Assembly (NCBI GenBank): GCA_938084875.1
Contig: CALKFX010000066.1
Location: 1 to 11,734, forward strand
DNA: 11,734 nucleotides
Direction: 5' to 3'
DNA from: an uncultured Flavobacteriales bacterium
GTDB lineage: Bacteria; Bacteroidota; Bacteroidia; Flavobacteriales_D; Parvicellaceae
A program made the translations under genes and the position numbers. Positions 7,529-11,734 of the stretch are shown piece after piece (positions within the stretch are counted from its first letter, which is position 1; the number at the start of each line of letters is the position of its first letter). The notes below the pieces were generated by a model. It ran no database searches. It saw only the letters and a list, made by a program, of their open reading frames with translations, and was not told the DNA's origin.

Positions 7529-10143
7529 GGAATATGAAAAAAATTATAATTTTTTTCATATCATTAGCTACTTTCTTTCATGCGTTTAACCAAGAAATAG
7601 AATTTAAAGAAATAGATAACTGGATTAAGAATAATCCTGGAGAACTAGTCCCTATTCGTATTGAATTCAATGATAATATAGATTGTTACAAGCTAAATCA
7701 GGAATTCAAAGAGCAACAAACTCCAGTAAATCAACGTCCAAAAATTGTTAATAGGCTTTTAAAAGAGCAAGCTATTAAGTCCCAAGAATTTGTATTAGAT
7801 TTCTTAAAAAAACAAACTTCATCCAACACCTATTATCATTCATTTTGGATTGTAAACATTATTGTTGCTCAAGTAGATGCTGCGATAATTGAAAAATTAG
7901 CTCATTTTTCTAATATTGCCTCTATAAAAATTGAAAATAACCAATTTATAGCCCATGAGGATTTTGAGGTTTCTGTGGACAATAATAGAACACCTAACGG
8001 AGTTGAAAATGGTTTAATTGCAATAAATGCACCTCAAATGTGGGCACTTGGATATACTGGAAGAGGAAGATTAGCTTACAATTATGATACAGGAGTATGG
8101 CCTAATCACCCAGCATTTAGCAATAGATTTATCGGTAGCAGATTTCCAATGCAACAAAGCTGGATTGGTTATTTTAATTCATTTCCTAACGGATCTATTC
8201 AAAATCATGGAACACATACTTTGGGAACTATCGCTGGACTAGTTGAGTCCACAAACGACACTATAGGAGTTGCTTTTGGTTCTTATTGGATTGCAAATGA
8301 TTTTGTTACCTCCACTGTACAAGCACTCCCTCCAATTGTTAATATGATTGAGGCCTTTCAATGGGCATTGAATCCAGATAATGACACTTCAACAACAGAG
8401 GATATTCCGGATGTGATTAATAATAGTTGGCGATGGTATGATGGAAATGACACCATTCACTGTCAAGGTTTTGTTGTAAATCTTATGAATGCTATTGAAG
8501 CAGCTGGAATTGCAAATGTTTTTTCTGGAGGTAATTCGGGACCAAATAATTCTAGTGTAAATTCTCCACAAAGAATAAACACTTCTCAAGTTAATACGTT
8601 CTGTGTTGGTAGCGTTAATGGAAATATTTCTTTTCCTCATCCAATATCAAATTTTTCTACAAGAGGACCTAGTCAGTGCTCAGGTTCTGGATCCTTAGCC
8701 ATTCATCCTGAAGTTGTAGCACCAGGTCAGAATGTAAGATCGGCATGGGAACAAAATAATTTTAATACTATATCTGGCACTAGTATGGCAGCACCTCATG
8801 TTTCGGGAGCTATTTTATTACTAAAAGAAGCCTTTCCTTTTCTTTCTGGAGAAGAACTTCTTTGGGCACTTTATTTATCTGCTGTGGACTTAGGAATTGC
8901 TGGTGAAGACAACATTTATGGAATGGGGATGATAGATGTTCACGCAGCATTTCTACATTTAAGCCAAATCCATACTCCAGTTGACCCTTTAAGTCTTATA
9001 TATGATCTTCATCTTGATTCTCTTACTATACCTAATTTTAGAGAAAATACGTGTGAAGATACATTTACACCAACAGTATTTTTTAAAAACCTTGGAGATT
9101 TTACAATTACCAATATTGAATTTACTTTAAAAATTAATGGAGATACTATTCTAAATAATAATTGGACGGGAAGTTTAGCTCCAAATTCTAGTTCTAGCTA
9201 TACTCTTCCTGTTTTGAGTGGGTTAAATTCTGGTAAAAATGAAATACAAATATTGGCTAATCTAGGAAACTCCTTAAATGAATATGATTACTTTAATAAC
9301 AGTAGTATTCTAAGATTTTCAATTATAAAGGAAATAACAACACTTCCATTTATAGAGGATTTTGAAAACGGCATCAACGACACCACATGGATTATTGAAA
9401 ATATAGATCTTGACAAAACATGGAGAGTTGATTCTACCAATGGCTTACCGTGGAGCGATTTATCAGCCAGTATTAAGCTTTTTTCTTACGCTCCTAGAAA
9501 CAACCAGAAAGATGGTCTTATAACTCCTAAAATAAGCCTTTCCACATCTAATAATTTATTTTTAACATTTGATATTGCATATCAGAAAAGAAGTGCTTCT
9601 GGTGTATTAAATGACACTCTTAAGGTATTTGTCTCTAATAATTGTGGATTGTCCTATGATTATTTGGTTTACGAAAAGCATGGGTATGATCTTAGTACAT
9701 TTGATACATCTTCTTTTGATTTTGTTCCTGAGTATTTCAGTCATTGGAGAAACGACACTATTGATCTTTATAGGTTCTCTAACGAAGACATTTTAGTTAA
9801 ATTTGAAACAACTAACAGAGCTGGAAATAATTTATATTTAGATAATATTAAAGTTTTTGACGGGTTAAATGCTCCTCTTTCAATATCCAAAACTGATTTA
9901 TTAGACTTTGAACTTTATCCAAATCCAACTGGATCAAACATCAATATATTTTTTAAGGATTATAATACTAAAGATTCATATGTAACAATTTACAACCCTT
10001 TAGGTGAGGTAATGTTATTCTCAAAGTTAGATGGCTACCAAACATTAATACCAACAAAGAAATTAAGTTCTGGAATTTATATTGTAAAACTTTTTCAAAA
10101 TGGGAAAATCTCTGTTAAATCCTTTATTAAGAGCAAGGATTGA
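7525..10143 (+). CDS. Secreted S8 (subtilisin-like) serine peptidase with T9SS sorting domain
   Basis: 872 aa. A Sec signal peptide (about 1-22: MRNMKK, hydrophobic core, cleavage near 'FNQ') is followed by a propeptide-like region to about 145. The S8 catalytic domain (about 170-475) has D188 in 'YDTGVWPNHPAF', H228 in 'NHGTHT', oxyanion N337 in 'SGGNSGP' and nucleophile S420 in 'GTSMAAPHVSG'; all are intact. Then come a CARDB-like beta domain (about 505-600), a choice-of-anchor J/MAM-like jelly roll (about 608-778, 'FIEDFENG' to 'YLDNIKV') and a C-terminal T9SS type A sorting domain (about 795-872, 'YPNPTGS' and 'LSSGIYIVKL'). It is expected to cross the inner membrane by Sec and the outer membrane by T9SS, to digest extracellular protein. 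ATG 7525 overlaps the E1 stop; ATG 7534, preceded by GAGG, gives the more typical MKK signal peptide and could be the real start. Confidence 0.92.
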   Translation: MRNMKKIIIFFISLATFFHAFNQEIEFKEIDNWIKNNPGELVPIRIEFNDNIDCYKLNQEFKEQQTPVNQRPKIVNRLLKEQAIKSQEFVLDFLKKQTSSNTYYHSFWIVNIIVAQVDAAIIEKLAHFSNIASIKIENNQFIAHEDFEVSVDNNRTPNGVENGLIAINAPQMWALGYTGRGRLAYNYDTGVWPNHPAFSNRFIGSRFPMQQSWIGYFNSFPNGSIQNHGTHTLGTIAGLVESTNDTIGVAFGSYWIANDFVTSTVQALPPIVNMIEAFQWALNPDNDTSTTEDIPDVINNSWRWYDGNDTIHCQGFVVNLMNAIEAAGIANVFSGGNSGPNNSSVNSPQRINTSQVNTFCVGSVNGNISFPHPISNFSTRGPSQCSGSGSLAIHPEVVAPGQNVRSAWEQNNFNTISGTSMAAPHVSGAILLLKEAFPFLSGEELLWALYLSAVDLGIAGEDNIYGMGMIDVHAAFLHLSQIHTPVDPLSLIYDLHLDSLTIPNFRENTCEDTFTPTVFFKNLGDFTITNIEFTLKINGDTILNNNWTGSLAPNSSSSYTLPVLSGLNSGKNEIQILANLGNSLNEYDYFNNSSILRFSIIKEITTLPFIEDFENGINDTTWIIENIDLDKTWRVDSTNGLPWSDLSASIKLFSYAPRNNQKDGLITPKISLSTSNNLFLTFDIAYQKRSASGVLNDTLKVFVSNNCGLSYDYLVYEKHGYDLSTFDTSSFDFVPEYFSHWRNDTIDLYRFSNEDILVKFETTNRAGNNLYLDNIKVFDGLNAPLSISKTDLLDFELYPNPTGSNINIFFKDYNTKDSYVTIYNPLGEVMLFSKLDGYQTLIPTKKLSSGIYIVKLFQNGKISVKSFIKSKD

Positions 10144-10165
10144 TATTTTTTATTAATACCATTTT

Positions 10166-10933
10166 ATGAAAAAGGAAACTAAAGAAAAACTTGATTATTT
10201 TGTAGAAAAGTACAACAACTCCACTTTTATTGAACCCGACCCTATCGGACTTGTTCATAGATTTTCCGATCAAAAAGACATTGAAATATTTGGATTAATA
10301 ATAGCTACCCTTTCTTGGGGAAATAGAAAGTCAATTATAAAAAGTGGTGAAAATCTTTTAAAAATAATGGATAATGAACCTTTTAAATTTGTATTAAATT
10401 TTAATGAAAATGAATTGAACTTATTAAATGATTTTAAACATAGAACATTTAATGTTTTTGATTTACAATTTTTTATTTTAAGACTTCAAAAAATTTACAA
10501 AAGGTTTAGTTCGTTAGAAGAATTATTTGCTCCTGATTTCAAAAAAAACAAAAATTCATTGGAAGCAATTGTAAATTTTAGAAAAGAATTTTTGGGAGAG
10601 CATCATGAAATAAGAACTAAAAAACATGTTGCAAACCCTATTAAAGGATCTGCAGCTAAAAGAATAAATATGTTTTTAAGATGGATGGTTAGAAAGGACG
10701 ATAAAGGAGTAGATTTTGGGATATGGGATAAAATTAGTCCATCAAAGCTATCCTGCCCACTAGATATTCATAGTGGAAGATCCGCTAGAGAATTTAATCT
10801 TTTGAAAAGAGAACAAAATGATTGGAAGGCCGTAGAAGAGCTTGATATTTCATTGCGAAAATTGGATTATAAAGATCCCGTAAAATATGATTTTGCACTT
10901 TTTGGAATGGGAATTGAATCCAAAGAGTTTTAA
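10166..10933 (+). CDS. DUF2400 / TIGR02757 family protein, function unknown
   Basis: 255 aa, the standard length for this family, cytoplasmic, no signal peptide or membrane segment. Recognisable blocks: 'DPIGLVHRF' (25-33), 'IIATLSWGNRKSI' (45-57), 'MFLRWMVRKDDKGVDFGIW' (169-187), 'PSKLSCPLDIHSGRSAR' (192-208), and the C-terminal 'LDYKDPVKYDFALFGMGI' (233-250). The overall layout, helices with a late conserved Asp and His, has been linked by family annotation to the HhH-GPD base-excision repair fold, but no activity is established; I do not assign a DNA glycosylase function. ATG 10166 lies 22 nt after the peptidase stop, and the next gene begins 31 nt after this one, so it is likely co-transcribed with both. 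No separate TAnnTTTG promoter is seen upstream. Confidence 0.88.
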   Translation: MKKETKEKLDYFVEKYNNSTFIEPDPIGLVHRFSDQKDIEIFGLIIATLSWGNRKSIIKSGENLLKIMDNEPFKFVLNFNENELNLLNDFKHRTFNVFDLQFFILRLQKIYKRFSSLEELFAPDFKKNKNSLEAIVNFRKEFLGEHHEIRTKKHVANPIKGSAAKRINMFLRWMVRKDDKGVDFGIWDKISPSKLSCPLDIHSGRSAREFNLLKREQNDWKAVEELDISLRKLDYKDPVKYDFALFGMGIESKEF

Positions 10934-10964
10934 ATCAAATTATATTGACTAAATTCGTGCTTTA

Positions 10965-11734
10965 ATGAGTCTATTATATCCTGATTTTCTTTGGGCATTA
11001 CTTCTGAATATTATACCAATATTCATTCACCTATTCAATTTACAAAGACACGAAACCATTTATTTTTCCGACGTTTCTCTTTTAAAAAGCATAGAAGAGA
11101 AAACAAAAAGAAAATCTCAACTTAAAAATATTCTATTACTAATTTCTAGAATCTTATTTGTAAGCTCTGTAGTTACAGCTTTTTGCTTCCCATATAAAAA
11201 GAGTCAAAAAATAGACCTATTAAAAGATTTAAACAAAGTGGGAATTTACATAGATAATTCTTTTTCTATGAGTAGAAGCTTCCAAAACCAAACACTCCTT
11301 GAATCAGCAAAAGACGATGCAATCAAATTAATAGATAATTTACCAGAAGAAACTAAGTATGTTTTAACGACCAACAATAAAAAAAATAACAAGCAATACT
11401 TTATTGATAATAATGAGATAAAAAAAGAAATTATCAATTTAAAAACAACTGCTCAGACATTAACTATTTCAGAAGCAATAGAAATACAACATGAACAGTT
11501 AAACCTTGAGCAATTAAATTCTTTTTGGTTTACAGATCTTCAAGAGAACACTTTGGATTTGGATAAAATTAAAGACGAAAGCATTATTAAAAACATCAAC
11601 ATTCTTCAATATGGTTCCTCTTCCAATGAAAATATTTCAATTGATTCTGTGTGGTTTAATACAAACAATAGAACAATTAACAACAAGGAGAATTTATATG
11701 TTAAAATCACCAATCATTCAGCATCAGAAGTAGA
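10965..11734 (+). CDS. BatA-domain / VWA membrane protein, N-terminal part (runs off the window)
   Basis: The frame is open for 256 codons from ATG 10965 to the end without a stop. The N-terminus is the double-transmembrane BatA domain (PF07584/TIGR02226): 'LYPDFLWALLLNIIPIFIHLF' (4-24) as the first membrane helix, then 'IYFSDVSLLKSIEE', a basic loop, and a second helix at about 54-74 ('ILLLISRILFVSSVVTAF', ending 'CFPY'). A VWA-like domain follows with the MIDAS start D97-x-S99-x-S101 in 'GIYIDNSFSMS'. Family knowledge: such proteins occur beside or within Bat (Bacteroides aerotolerance) gene sets, but this stand-alone type has no defined role. The remaining domains, usually several hundred residues with a C-terminal helix, lie outside. 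The start is supported by the family's M-x-x-L-Y-P-x-F-L-W opening. Confidence 0.85.
   Translation, partial: MSLLYPDFLWALLLNIIPIFIHLFNLQRHETIYFSDVSLLKSIEEKTKRKSQLKNILLLISRILFVSSVVTAFCFPYKKSQKIDLLKDLNKVGIYIDNSFSMSRSFQNQTLLESAKDDAIKLIDNLPEETKYVLTTNNKKNNKQYFIDNNEIKKEIINLKTTAQTLTISEAIEIQHEQLNLEQLNSFWFTDLQENTLDLDKIKDESIIKNINILQYGSSSNENISIDSVWFNTNNRTINNKENLYVKITNHSASEV

Noticed and set aside
10934..10964. TATATTG at 10941-10947 as a separate promoter for the BatA gene.
   Set aside because: It does not match TAnnTTTG (the TTTG part is broken), and the 31-nt gap is compatible with simple co-transcription.

Overview
The window is chromosomal DNA from a low-GC member of the Bacteroidota, most likely a marine or aquatic Flavobacteriia-type lineage. 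Four things point there: a secreted peptidase with a C-terminal type IX secretion (T9SS) sorting domain, a divergent promoter region with exact TAnnTTTG -7 elements, BatA/von Willebrand A (VWA) membrane proteins typical of the phylum, and a fused alpha/beta 2-oxoacid dehydrogenase E1 of the Bacteroidota kind. Genus cannot be fixed from this sequence. Coding density is very high, no gene looks broken, and I see no mobile element, CRISPR array, tRNA or rRNA.

Left part (1-2071, + strand): the 3' end of a Sua5/YrdC/TsaC-type threonylcarbamoyl-AMP synthase, then a CCA tRNA nucleotidyltransferase, then a small acidic protein of the plasmid pRiA4b ORF-3-like family. The three reading frames overlap one another, and both downstream genes appear to start at TTG. 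Two of the three act on tRNA (t6A37 modification and CCA end synthesis), so this is a tRNA-maturation cluster with an uncharacterised passenger.

Middle (2073-4899, - strand): fabG (3-oxoacyl-ACP reductase), followed 10 nt later by a 689-aa membrane-anchored VWA protein. This pair converges on the left cluster with a 1-nt gap. A divergent intergenic region (4900-5098) holds a convincing fabG promoter, a candidate promoter for the rightward operon, and two related short palindromes.

Right part (5099-11734, + strand): the fused E1 2-oxoacid dehydrogenase, a T9SS-exported S8 (subtilisin-like) peptidase whose ATG overlaps the E1 stop, a DUF2400/TIGR02757 protein, and the 5' part of a BatA-domain/VWA membrane protein that runs off the window. 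Spacing suggests one transcription unit of functionally unrelated genes.

Overall these are mostly conserved Bacteroidota core genes. I did not find a convincing novel system. The most interesting leads are the overlapping TTG-initiated tRNA cluster with its pRiA4b ORF-3-like member, the metabolic E1/secreted protease overlap, and the repeated TGTAGAA palindromes.
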